Source: Blastocatellia bacterium UBA7656
Lineage (GTDB): Bacteria; Acidobacteriota; Blastocatellia; UBA7656
DNA: 64,000 nucleotides
Reading direction: 5' to 3'
Assembly: GCA_002483445.1 (NCBI GenBank)
Contig: DLHY01000066.1
Coordinates: forward strand, 33,262 to 97,261
Every line of letters begins with the position of its first letter. Within the stretch, counting starts at the first letter, position 1. Of this stretch, positions 43,457-52,240 are shown piece after piece. Below the pieces are notes generated by a model, which worked only from the letters and a program-made list of their open reading frames with translations, searched no databases and was not told the DNA's origin. The translations under genes and the position numbers were made by a program.

Positions 43457-44029
43457 ATGAATAAAGACGCGATCATAATAGTTTCAGGTCTTCCCCGCTC
43501 AGGCACTTCGATGATGATGAGTATGCTCGTTGCCGGCGGGATGGAAGCTCTCGTTGATAACATCCGCACTGCCGACGAGGACAATCCCAAAGGCTACTTC
43601 GAGCTTGAAAAGGTCAAGGAGCTTTCCAAAGATACTTCGTGGGTCGCAGACGCGACGGGCAAAGTCGTCAAAGTCATCTCCGCTCTTCTCAAACAGCTTC
43701 CCGCAGATCACCTCTACAAGGTCGTCTTCATGCGAAGGAATATGCAGGAAATTCTCGCCTCGCAGCGGCAGATGCTCATACGTCGCGGAGAGCCGACCGA
43801 CACCATCCCGGACGAAAAGATGGCCGCGCTTTTCAACAAGCATCTCCGGGACATATTCGCATGGCTCGAACAGCAATCGAATTTCGATGTAATTTATATC
43901 GACTACAATGAAACGCTCATCAACCCTCAGCCATCGATTCGCCGCATAAACGAATTTTTCGGCGGCTCGCTTGATGAAGAGAAGATGACCGATGCAATCG
44001 ACCGCGCGCTGCATCGTCAGAAAAGATGA
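43457..44029 (+). CDS. Sulfotransferase family protein
   Basis: 190 residues, shorter than most relatives. The PAPS 5'-phosphosulfate-binding loop SGLPRSGTSMM is at residues 9-19, and KVVFMRRNMQEILASQ corresponds to the 3'-phosphate-binding region. Cytosolic. It likely sulfates a small molecule or glycan; the CysQ-like phosphatase two genes upstream could remove the PAP by-product. Confidence 0.75.
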   Translation: MNKDAIIIVSGLPRSGTSMMMSMLVAGGMEALVDNIRTADEDNPKGYFELEKVKELSKDTSWVADATGKVVKVISALLKQLPADHLYKVVFMRRNMQEILASQRQMLIRRGEPTDTIPDEKMAALFNKHLRDIFAWLEQQSNFDVIYIDYNETLINPQPSIRRINEFFGGSLDEEKMTDAIDRALHRQKR

Positions 44030-44040
44030 ATTTCACAGCG

Positions 44041-45411
44041 CTATCTAGTCGCCGGGAACACAAGCTCTGAGGCTTTGATCTCGTGTTGCCACAACTCTTT
44101 TCCCGTAAGATCGAGCGTTCTGAGCTTCAAACGACGATCCTTCTCCGCGCCGGAAAATTCCAGCAGCCCGAAGTTTCTCACCCCATCAGTCACCCACGTA
44201 CCCGGCACCCGCGCCGGGTTGTTGGCCTCGTCTTCGAGGCGGTTCCCGCCCGATGTCAGCGGGCTTGAAGTGAAATCGTAAAGCGGATACAGGCCCGGCT
44301 CCGCGCGGCGTATAAGCTCGGTGTGATGGCGGTCGCCCGAAAGAAAAACCACTCCCGTTATCTTCGCGTCGCGTATGAAATCGAGGAGTCGTTTCTGCTC
44401 GGCAGGAAACTTCCCGAACGCTTCAAATGCCATCACGGGGTTGAGCATCTGATTTCCGCCCGCGATTATCTTGAACGTCGCGCCCGAAGAAGCCAGAGAT
44501 TCCAAAAGCCATCTCATCTGCGCTTCGCCGAACATCACCTGACCCGATCCGGCAGGCATACGATTCGGCGAGCGATGATAACGATCATCCAGGAGAAAAA
44601 ATTCCACATCGCCCCACTCGAAACGACCGAACACGCCCGGAGTGTCCGAAGTGCCATAAGTATTATTCGCCCAGTAATCCTTGAAAACTCTGAGCGAGGC
44701 GTCTTTCAATCTGAAAGTGCGATCAGAATCGTTCGGGCCGAAATCGTGATCGTCCCAGATGGCATAGTTGTGCGTGGTTGCGAGCAAAGGCTGAAGTTCG
44801 GCAAGCTCGCGGGTCTGCGCGTTGCGATAACGCATTCCTGATTCGGTGAGCCAGTCGGCTTCGCGGTAATAGAGGTTGTCGCCGAGCCAGATCATCGCGT
44901 CAGGTTTTTGCGCGGCTATGGTTTTGAAAATCTCGAACCCTCCGCCATAAGGATCGCCCGGTCGATCAAAGGGCGGATCGTTGATGTAGGCGCACGACCC
45001 TATTGCGACTTTGAAAGCGGGAGGATCAGCGCGATATCGCCACATGGGTTGAGTCTGAAACGAAGTCTGAAACGGAAGCGCGAGGCGCAGGCCGTCGAGA
45101 TAAACTTCATACTCATAGCGCGAGCCGAATTCGAGATTGGTGAGAGTGAATCGCGCTATCAGATCGCTTTCTTCCTTCGTATCGATTGGGTGGCTGAGTC
45201 GCGCGCTTGCGGGTTGTCCCTGTTTCCAGAATCTCACCTGCGCGCGAAGTGGGCGACGAGTCTGGAGCCAGATAACAGACTCCGTCATCTCCGCGTATCC
45301 GAGCATCGGCCCTGAGCGAAGCCACTTTGAAGCATCAGGCTGCGATTGCCCGACGATGAGCGAGACGGTTGCAAGAAGAAGGCAAAGAGATGCGACGAGA
45401 AATTTTTTCAT
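44041..45411 (-). CDS. PhoD-like alkaline phosphatase/phosphodiesterase
   Basis: A 456-residue secreted metallophosphoesterase. Signal peptide at residues 1-21 (LVASLCLLLATVSLIVGQ). Core motifs: AIGSCAYIND, MIWLGDNLYYRE, AIWDDHDFGPNDSDRT and FLSGDRHHTEL, all typical of the PhoD family with its Ca/Fe-type active site. Probably releases phosphate from organic esters in the periplasm. Convergent with the sulfotransferase gene, 11 bases apart. Confidence 0.85.
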   Translation of the reverse strand: MKKFLVASLCLLLATVSLIVGQSQPDASKWLRSGPMLGYAEMTESVIWLQTRRPLRAQVRFWKQGQPASARLSHPIDTKEESDLIARFTLTNLEFGSRYEYEVYLDGLRLALPFQTSFQTQPMWRYRADPPAFKVAIGSCAYINDPPFDRPGDPYGGGFEIFKTIAAQKPDAMIWLGDNLYYREADWLTESGMRYRNAQTRELAELQPLLATTHNYAIWDDHDFGPNDSDRTFRLKDASLRVFKDYWANNTYGTSDTPGVFGRFEWGDVEFFLLDDRYHRSPNRMPAGSGQVMFGEAQMRWLLESLASSGATFKIIAGGNQMLNPVMAFEAFGKFPAEQKRLLDFIRDAKITGVVFLSGDRHHTELIRRAEPGLYPLYDFTSSPLTSGGNRLEDEANNPARVPGTWVTDGVRNFGLLEFSGAEKDRRLKLRTLDLTGKELWQHEIKASELVFPATR

Positions 45412-45497
45412 GACGGCAGAGTCGCTCCTTTCAAATTTGAAGAAGCAACTCTAACGTGACAGGTGACGAGCATCAAGTTTGCTTATGGCTTTGTCAA

Positions 45498-45728
45498 TCA
45501 GGCGGGAAATATTTCAATGCTTTCAGCGCCGAGCGTTTGCCACTCCTCCAGTTCGGCCAGTAGCGTTTCGCTCATAGGCTCATCAGTGAGTGGGATGAGA
45601 AGAATGCCGCATCGAGTCTCCACGATGCGGACGCACATATTCTCACTCAGTCCGTAATGTTTCAAAACCTCTTCAGGCAAAGTTATCGCGCCATCGTTAT
45701 CAACGAAAACTTTCTTCGATGCTTCCAT
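45498..45728 (-). CDS. AbrB/MazE-like DNA-binding protein
   Basis: 76 residues with a swapped-hairpin AbrB-type N-terminus (KVFVDNDGAITLPEEVLKHYGL, then MCVRIVETRCGILLIPL) and an acidic tail (LLAELEEWQTLG), as in antitoxins. No toxin gene lies beside it. It starts 86 bases after the ABC permease gene, with the heptad repeat in between. No strong ribosome-binding site. Could be an orphan antitoxin or a regulator of the transporter. Confidence 0.6.
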   Translation of the reverse strand: MEASKKVFVDNDGAITLPEEVLKHYGLSENMCVRIVETRCGILLIPLTDEPMSETLLAELEEWQTLGAESIEIFPA

Positions 45729-45759
45729 AAATTCATGGTCAGGAGCCAGTCGATAAACA

Positions 45760-45814
<55 letters not shown>

Positions 45815-45815
<1 letters not shown>

Positions 45816-47113
45816 TACGAGTACCTCAGCCATCGGCCAAGCTCGGCAAGGCTCGGTCGCTTGCCGTACATCAGAATGCCTACGCGATAAATTCTCCCTG
45901 CCACCCACACGCAGCCAAATATGGTCGCAACCATGATGGCCATCGATAAAAGAATCTGCCACAGGGGAGGATTGACAACGGCGATTCGCATCATCATCAG
46001 CGTCGGCGAGAAAAACGGGACCATCGAAAGCCCTGTTGAAAGCGCACTGTTCGGATTGTTCATAATCACAGTGAAGATGAGCATCGGAACGACGAGCAGC
46101 ATCGTGACAGGCATCTGCGCCTGCTGCGCTTCGTCCTCGCTCGACACCGTAGCCCCTACCAGCGCGTAAAGGGTCGCGAACAGAAAATACCCCAGCACGA
46201 AATAAATCACGAAGTAAACGAACAGCATCGGAGGTATATTCGGGAAATTGATCCCTCGCGAAGCGAACATCGATACTCCGAAAACAGTTAATCCCATTGC
46301 CGTAAGCGCCCAGATGCCCATCTGCGTCAATCCCACAAGCCCGATGCCTATGAGCTTTCCGAGCATCATCTGAGTGGGCTTGACCGAAGAGACCAGGACT
46401 TCAGATATGCGCGACTGCTTCTCTTCTATCACGCCGCGCATGACGAATATGCCGTAAAAGAGTACCGACATGTAAATGAAGAAGAGCATCACGAAGGAGA
46501 TGATGAAAGAGATGCTGCCCTCTTCCTTCTTTATTTCGCTGTCGGTGATTTTATTCGTCTCCATATCGACCGACTTGGTGAAGTCCTCGATTCTGCCCTT
46601 ATCGAATCCGGCCCGCGCAAACCTTCGCTCGATGATCGACGAGCTTATGGCCCGCTCAAGTTTTCTTATCGAAAAATCGCTGATGTTGCGGGCGTAATAC
46701 TGCGCCGATGCGCCGTCAAGCACACCCGCAGGCAGAATCACGAAAGTCTGGCCGGAGTCTTTTCTGACTTTCTCCGCCTGCTGCTCTGCAATCTCGTCGA
46801 GGCTTTGAGTCGGGGCGGCGATTATGTGGGTGAGAGCGAATTGAGTGGCGCGCAGGCTGGCCTGATCGCCGCTCATAGGAATTTCATCAGACTTTTCTTC
46901 CATCTTGCTCTTGATCGAATCGAACAATCCCGCATCGCCCGTCTGATTGATTATCGTCACCCGCCGCTCCCCGCCGCCGCGTGTGGCAAGAAAACCCGGA
47001 AGCAGCACCAGCGCCAGCAAAATCACCGGACTTACTATCGTTCCGATAAGAAAGGCCCGCGTCTTGACCCTCACAATGTATTCGCGCTTGATTATCACCC
47101 ATATTTTATTCAT
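45815..47113 (-). CDS. ABC-2 type transporter permease (NatB-like)
   Basis: 432 residues. An N-terminal span, a large extracytoplasmic region (about 50-195), then five to six spans in the C-terminal half (IISFVMLFFIYMSVLFYGIF and following). Conserved GVIEEKQSRISEVLVSSVKP marks the ABC-2/NatB family; Na+ or drug export is typical. ATG at 47113 immediately follows the ATPase stop codon at 47115, so the pair is co-translated. Confidence 0.88.
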
Positions 47114-47114
47114 C

Positions 47115-48044
47115 TCATTCACCTTTCGCCGCAAGCGACTGCTCCGGTTTTTTCCCGGTAACGCACTCGATGAAAATTTCGTTGAGAGAAGGCTCGACTA
47201 ACTCGAAGCGATTGACTCGCGCGCCCGATTCAACCGCGCGCTTCAACACTTCCTGCGCATCGACGCCGTCCTGGAGAACCATCTCGCTGTGATTGGCGAA
47301 TCGCTTGTGCCGCTTGATCAAATCTTCGCCCGCGAACGAGTCCGGCCCTTCATAATCGATGATGACGGTGTTGCGACCGAAGCTGCGCTTGACATCGCGC
47401 ACGCTTCCCGACAACACTTTCGTCCCGTGATTTATCAAACACATTTCATCGCACATCTGCTCGACCTGTTCCATCTGATGCGTGGAAAAAATCACTGTCT
47501 TCCCCTGCTTCTTCAAATCGATTATGACGTTTTTGAGAAGCTCGGTGCTAACCGGGTCGAGACCTGAAAACGGTTCGTCGAGTATCAGAAGCTCCGGTTC
47601 ATGGAGTATGCAGGCGATGAACTGAACTTTCTGCTGCATACCTTTTGAAAGATCAATCGCCTTCTTGTCTTTCCAATCCTTGAGTTGAAGTTTTTCAAGC
47701 CAGTCGTAAGCGCGAAGTTGAGCCTCGCGCGACGAGACGCCTTTGAGACTGGCGAAGAAAGTGAGTTGTTCGCCCACTTTCATTTTCTTATAGAGACCGC
47801 GCTCTTCGGGAAGGTAGCCGACTCGCTGCTGAATGGGCGAAGAGACATGCTCTCCGAGTACGGTTATCTCGCCGCTGTCGGGGGCGAAGATGTCGAGTAT
47901 CATTCGGATGGAAGTCGTCTTGCCTGCTCCGTTCGGGCCGAGCAGTCCGAATATGGTTCCGCCTTTGACTTCAAATGACAGGTCGTTTACTGCAACGAAG
48001 CTGTCGAATTTTTTACTCACGTTGCGAAGTTCTATGACATTCAT
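47115..48044 (-). CDS. ABC transporter ATP-binding protein (NatA-like)
   Basis: 310 residues. Walker A GPNGAGKTT, signature LSKGMQQKV, Walker B LLILDEPFSGLDP and a switch His (FSTHQMEQ) are all intact, with a C-terminal DUF4162-like extension. Forms an exporter with the following permease. ATG at 48044; the longer frame to 48110 has no support. Confidence 0.93.
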   Translation of the reverse strand: MNVIELRNVSKKFDSFVAVNDLSFEVKGGTIFGLLGPNGAGKTTSIRMILDIFAPDSGEITVLGEHVSSPIQQRVGYLPEERGLYKKMKVGEQLTFFASLKGVSSREAQLRAYDWLEKLQLKDWKDKKAIDLSKGMQQKVQFIACILHEPELLILDEPFSGLDPVSTELLKNVIIDLKKQGKTVIFSTHQMEQVEQMCDEMCLINHGTKVLSGSVRDVKRSFGRNTVIIDYEGPDSFAGEDLIKRHKRFANHSEMVLQDGVDAQEVLKRAVESGARVNRFELVEPSLNEIFIECVTGKKPEQSLAAKGE

Positions 48045-48111
48045 CGATTGATCCTTGGTTTGTAGTTGAAAGCCGCGCGTGTGACGCCTCGCTTGCGGCC
48101 CGCCTGACATG

Positions 48112-48576
48112 CTACTGGTTGGTATCTCTCTCGCTTTCGCCTCTGTAGACGAAGTTGCGTGTGGTGTTTTCCGTGACGCTAGGCATATTCGCAGGCGGAG
48201 ATGGAAGCTGAGGGTATTCCGCCATTCTGTTTTCAGACATTCTGTTTTCAGGTTTCATTGACGAAGTGGAAATCCCGGTCAATCGCAGCAGCAGCCATGC
48301 AAACATCGCGATGATGCCGAAGACCGTCAGCCCCCCTATCGCGATGAGACCGAAGAAGAGACCCGGATGGAGACTCTCGTTATGACTCAGTTCCGATATG
48401 GTGACGAACAGCGCGATGATGCCCCCGAGGCTGACGACGGCGGCCAGAAAATAAGCGAACTTAGGAGGCGTGTTGTAGGCATCGCTCCCGCCTGTTGGGG
48501 CGGTCAGATTCGTCCCGCACCGTTTGCAGAAATTCAAACCTTGAGTTGCCTGAGAGCCGCATATCGGACAGTACAT
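48112..48576 (-). CDS. Zinc-ribbon two-span membrane protein, paralogue 1
   Basis: 154 residues: an N-terminal zinc ribbon (CPICG...CKRCGTN), two membrane spans (about 40-60 and 75-97), a polar Pro-rich segment and a C-terminal PSVTENTTRNF motif. No known function; the zinc ribbon likely faces the cytosol. Shares both ends with paralogues at 48773 and 49522. A GAGGAGG site precedes the ATG. Confidence 0.75.
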   Translation of the reverse strand: MYCPICGSQATQGLNFCKRCGTNLTAPTGGSDAYNTPPKFAYFLAAVVSLGGIIALFVTISELSHNESLHPGLFFGLIAIGGLTVFGIIAMFAWLLLRLTGISTSSMKPENRMSENRMAEYPQLPSPPANMPSVTENTTRNFVYRGESERDTNQ

Positions 48577-48593
48577 AAATCCTCCTCGAGAAA

Positions 48594-48628
48594 CAGTTTT
48601 CAGTTTTCAGTTTTCAGTTTTCAGTTTT
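48594..48628. repeat. Heptad tandem repeat CAGTTTT (5 units)
   Basis: Five perfect 7-bp units just upstream of the first zinc-ribbon gene (18 bases before its ATG on the minus strand). Confidence 0.95.
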
Positions 48629-48772
48629 TCATCTCACGGCGTCGTTGAAAACTATCATGGATGACTCCTTAAAAATCGCTGCTCCGGAGGCTTGCGGCTG
48701 AATGCTTGATGCGCTGCGCTTCACTGAGCGAAGTACGCGCCAGCAGCCGCGTTTGTTTCCTAACCTGAGCGG

Positions 48773-49255
48773 CTATTGCTGACGATCTCGCGCTTCCCAT
48801 TCAGCGGGTATAGGGTCGAAGTTGCGCGTCGTGTTTTCAGTCACGCTCGACACTGCGCGGGGCGTAGATCCGATCTGCAAAGGCGGCGGCGTATCAAGGC
48901 TTTCGGGCCTCGCCGGTTCGACCGTGTTCTGCGCCATTTTTATATACTGCGAAGCGTAACGAAGCAGCAGCCACACTATCCCGAATATGCCAGCCGAGCC
49001 GAAAAGCGCAGTCGCGGCTATTGCTTCTCCGTCCGCACGCAACGCCGCCAGAGCGATGACTGCTCCCATAAGCGCGAATATGCTTCCCATTCCGAAAGCG
49101 GCTATGGCCCAGAATATGCCCGCGACTTTGAGAGGTTTGACTATCACTTCAGGCTTGTCTGCGGATGGGCCTGTAGGTGCGGTCAGGTTGGTTCCGCATC
49201 GCTTGCAGAAATTCAGCCCTTGAGTCGACTGAGAGCCGCATATCGGACAGTACAT
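48773..49255 (-). CDS. Zinc-ribbon two-span membrane protein, paralogue 2
   Basis: 160 residues with the same first 28 residues as paralogue 1 apart from two changes, different membrane spans (IFWAIAAFGMGSIFALMGAV), and the same SVTENTTRNF motif followed by DPIPAEWEARDRQQ. GAGGAGG lies before the ATG. Middle gene of three tandem copies. Confidence 0.75.
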   Translation of the reverse strand: MYCPICGSQSTQGLNFCKRCGTNLTAPTGPSADKPEVIVKPLKVAGIFWAIAAFGMGSIFALMGAVIALAALRADGEAIAATALFGSAGIFGIVWLLLRYASQYIKMAQNTVEPARPESLDTPPPLQIGSTPRAVSSVTENTTRNFDPIPAEWEARDRQQ

Positions 49256-49265
49256 AAATCCTCCT

Positions 49266-49310
49266 CAGAAGTCAGAAGTCAGAAGTCAGAAGTCAGAAGT
49301 CAGAAGTCAG
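49266..49310. repeat. Heptad tandem repeat CAGAAGT (6 units)
   Basis: Six 7-bp units plus three bases directly upstream of the second zinc-ribbon gene. Same heptad as TTCTGAC at 45760 and 50282, in the opposite orientation. Confidence 0.95.
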
Positions 49311-49402
49311 AATGTGTGCGCATTGTGGGATTGACTCGTGCCTCCCCGATTTTCCTCCTGTCAGGGCGTCGTCTTTGACGACCGGGATGACTCCTCGGAA
49401 AA

Positions 49403-49483
49403 GGTACAACAGGCTGCCAGCCTGCTGCTTCCCCGAATTTTCATGCTTTCAAAGTGTCAACAGGCTGGCAGCCTGTTGTACAT
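49403..49483. repeat. Dispersed inverted-repeat element (GGCTGCCAGCC)
   Basis: Two divergent copies of gtacaacaggctgccagcct-type sequence flank ttttcatgctttc. A related copy lies at 52874-52919 in reverse orientation. The element can fold as a hairpin. Confidence 0.8.
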
Positions 49484-49521
49484 CCGCGACTCCTCGAAGT
49501 AGATGTCAGATATCATCAACA

Positions 49522-49995
49522 TCATTCTCGCGCCATCGGCTCGCGATAACGGGCCTCGAAGTTGCGCGTCGTGTTTTCAGTGACGCTCGGCATCGCCGCA
49601 GACGATTCGGGAAGACGCGCCTGTGTGTAAACCGGAATCTCGATCTGAGCAGGCGCGTCCTTTGGCGCGATCACAAGTCGAGTGAAGAGTCTTATCAGCA
49701 TTGCAGCAAGTCCGAACACAGTCAAAGAGCCGAAGACTATCATCGTTATGACTATCGGTGTAAGCTGGCCAATGAGAGCAGGATCCAAAAGACTGGAAGC
49801 TATGCCGAAAACTATTCCCAATCCGCCCAGACAGATTGCGACGGTTGCAAAAGCGACGGCCACCGCCGCGCCTGTCTGTTTGACTGGTTTTTGTTTGCTG
49901 GGTGATTGTTCGACAGGGGCGGCGAAATTTACGCCGCATCGCTTGCAATACTTCAATCCGTGATTTGACTCCGCACCGCAATGAGGACAAAACAT
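49522..49995 (-). CDS. Zinc-ribbon two-span membrane protein, paralogue 3
   Basis: 157 residues, the most divergent copy: CPHCGAESNHGLKYCKRCG at the N-terminus, two spans (AVAFATVAICLGGLGIVFGI and a second near 83-103), and PSVTENTTRNFEARYREP at the C-terminus. Conservation of only the zinc ribbon and VTENTTRNF tail marks both as functional sites. Confidence 0.72.
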   Translation of the reverse strand: MFCPHCGAESNHGLKYCKRCGVNFAAPVEQSPSKQKPVKQTGAAVAVAFATVAICLGGLGIVFGIASSLLDPALIGQLTPIVITMIVFGSLTVFGLAAMLIRLFTRLVIAPKDAPAQIEIPVYTQARLPESSAAMPSVTENTTRNFEARYREPMARE

Positions 49996-50331
49996 AAAGT
50001 CTCCCTTGTTCGAGCGATCCTGCTGATGACAGTCTTACTACGACGAGCCGTCGGAGCAGGTTCGCCCGCCTGATGATCGATACGGCGATTATCGCCCTCT
50101 GACCGGCAAAAGGCAATTCTCGCGGTTTCAATATCAGCATTCGAGGGCCATGGTCGGCGGGCCGAGTGCGGAATGCGGAATTGATCGACTCCGCATTCCG
50201 CATTCTACACTCCGCATTCGATGTGTGGTCGGTGGTCAGTTGCTATATTCTGATTTATGACTTAGGCGGTCAGTTGTTATATTCTGACTTCTGACTTCTG
50301 ACTTCTGACTTCTGTTTTTCGAGGAGAATTC
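49996..50331. other. Intergenic region rich in short repeats
   Basis: 336 bases without a gene. 50168-50220 holds inverted heptads (GCGGAAT twice, then CCGCATT three times). A 20-base direct repeat, ggtcagttg.tatattctga, occurs at about 50230 and 50270. These are followed by the TTCTGAC heptads at 50282. Confidence 0.8.
50282..50314. repeat. Heptad tandem repeat TTCTGAC (4.5 units)
   Basis: Four and a half perfect 7-bp units ending about 18 bases before the ATG of the esterase gene, just ahead of its GAGGAGA ribosome-binding site. Confidence 0.95.
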
Positions 50332-51879
50332 ATGCGAAGACTGATTTCATCGTTGATTATTTTCGTTCTCTTGTTTGTTGTCGCCGTCTCTTCTCAGGTC
50401 GCGGCGCAAAATCCCGCGCCGTCGCGCTTTCGCATCACGCTGTCGAAAGACATCGCGGCGGATGCCGTCTCAGGTCGATTGTTTCTGCTGATGACCAATT
50501 CCGCGCAGCCCCAACAGACAATCGGAGTGGGCTTCATTCCCGGCAGCACATGGATGGCCGCGGTGGAAATCGAGCATTTCGCGCCTGCGAGCGTAATCGA
50601 ATTCGACGCGGATCGAATCGCTTTCCCGCGCCCCTTCTCCGAGGCAAAACCGGGCGCGTATCAAATCATGGCTTTGCTCGATCCGAATCACACTTATGCC
50701 TATCACGGACAGGACGAAGGCGACCTTTCAAGCGAAGTGATAAAAGTTGAAAACCTCAATACCGCAAACTCTGCTCCCATCGAGCTTGCGCTCACGCGAC
50801 GCACCCCTGCTCGCTTCAAACCGACGGATACGGAAACGGTCAAGCTCACGGAGTTTCAAAGCGCGATGCTTTCTGATTTCTGGGGACGCGCGATCAAGAT
50901 GCGCGCGGGAGTCGTGCTGCCGTCGAGTTACAGCAAAGATTCGAGCCGAACTTATCCGACCGTTTATCACGTTCATGGATTCGGCGGCGATCACACTGGA
51001 GCCTGGAGGCAAGGGCCGCAGATGATCAAAGCCATGAGCGATGGAAAACAGGCGGAGATGATTCACGTCTTCCTCGACGGATCGTTTCCGACGGGCCATC
51101 ACGAATTCGCCGATTCGGTCAACAACGGCCCGTGGGGCCGCGCGCTCACGGAAGAATTCATTCCGCACTTGGAAAAGAAATTCCGCCTCATCAATAAACC
51201 TCACGCGCGATTTCTCACAGGTCATTCATCGGGCGGATGGTCTACGCTGTGGTTGCAGATAACCTACCCGGACTTTTTCGGAGGGACGTGGTCGACGGCT
51301 CCCGATCCGGTCGATCTTCACGCCTTCACCGGCATCGATGCGACGCCGGGTTCGACCGATAACGCTTATCGCCGTCGCGATGGCAAGGCCAAAAATCTCG
51401 TGCGGATGCAGGGCCGCGAGCTTGTGACTATAGAAGAATTCGTTCGAATGGAATCAGTGATGGGCGAGTATGGCGGGCAATTCGCCTCATTCGAGTGGGT
51501 GTGGAGTCCGCGGGGTGAAGACGGAAGACCGATGAAATTATTTAATCGCGCGTCGGGCGAACTCAATCAGGCGACTCTCACAGCATGGCAGAAGTACGAC
51601 ATCCGGCTGATACTGGAAAAAAACTGGGCGACGCTTGGCCCCCGATTGAAGGGCAAAATCAACGTGATATGCGGCAGCGCGGACACTTTTCATCTCGAAG
51701 AGGCCGTGATAATGCTATGCGATTTCTTCAAGCAGAAAGGAAGCGATGCAGTGTGTGAGATAGTTCCGGGCCGCGATCACATGAATCTCTATCAGCCTTA
51801 TCAAACTTTCTCCGAAGGGTTGAGCGCGCGAATCTACAAAGAGATGGCCGCGAAGTTTCAATCCGCCGGGAAGAAATGA
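50332..51879 (+). CDS. Secreted esterase-like alpha/beta hydrolase
   Basis: 515 residues with a signal peptide (cleavage after VAAQ, about 25). An N-terminal beta domain (about 30-190) precedes an esterase-D/Fes-like alpha/beta hydrolase fold: TVYHVHGFGGDH (oxyanion region), the nucleophile elbow GHSSGGW near residue 303, and a catalytic-His segment GRDHMNLY near 482. Probably a periplasmic carboxylic ester hydrolase; substrate unknown. Confidence 0.82.
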   Translation: MRRLISSLIIFVLLFVVAVSSQVAAQNPAPSRFRITLSKDIAADAVSGRLFLLMTNSAQPQQTIGVGFIPGSTWMAAVEIEHFAPASVIEFDADRIAFPRPFSEAKPGAYQIMALLDPNHTYAYHGQDEGDLSSEVIKVENLNTANSAPIELALTRRTPARFKPTDTETVKLTEFQSAMLSDFWGRAIKMRAGVVLPSSYSKDSSRTYPTVYHVHGFGGDHTGAWRQGPQMIKAMSDGKQAEMIHVFLDGSFPTGHHEFADSVNNGPWGRALTEEFIPHLEKKFRLINKPHARFLTGHSSGGWSTLWLQITYPDFFGGTWSTAPDPVDLHAFTGIDATPGSTDNAYRRRDGKAKNLVRMQGRELVTIEEFVRMESVMGEYGGQFASFEWVWSPRGEDGRPMKLFNRASGELNQATLTAWQKYDIRLILEKNWATLGPRLKGKINVICGSADTFHLEEAVIMLCDFFKQKGSDAVCEIVPGRDHMNLYQPYQTFSEGLSARIYKEMAAKFQSAGKK

Positions 51880-51940
51880 ATGGCTCGAACTCTTGCGCAA
51901 GGCGGAGACCAACCCATAAGCTTGTCTCGCGGAGATTGCG

Positions 51941-52240
51941 ATGAGCGTTTCTCTTTCAACAGACATGGACGACCCTTCGGCCATTCCTTATTTCTTATGG
52001 GATGAGCCGATGACTGTTTTAGAATTCAGACACAGACTGAACACATCATCGCCGCCGGAACGGACGCGGCTTCTAGCAAAGCTGCTTCGCGAGGCTCGCG
52101 ACACAGACGTATGGAAATTCACCTCGCCCGAAGAAGTATGGCGAAGATGGCCTGAGCTATCGCCTCATCTCGGACGGCGCAGGGGCTTCTGGGAATTCAT
52201 TCTCGATCGCTGGCACAAAGAGGGTCTGATTGGCAAGTAG
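51941..52240 (+). CDS. Small partner protein of AbiEii-type nucleotidyltransferase
   Basis: 99 residues, helical, with DEPMTVLEFRHRL and LAKLLREARDTDVWKF followed by an acidic/aromatic segment. It precedes and overlaps the AbiEii-like gene by 11 bases, so the two form a coupled pair. I infer an antitoxin-like or accessory role from position; the family is not named to my knowledge. CGGAGA lies before the ATG. Confidence 0.6.
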   Translation: MSVSLSTDMDDPSAIPYFLWDEPMTVLEFRHRLNTSSPPERTRLLAKLLREARDTDVWKFTSPEEVWRRWPELSPHLGRRRGFWEFILDRWHKEGLIGK

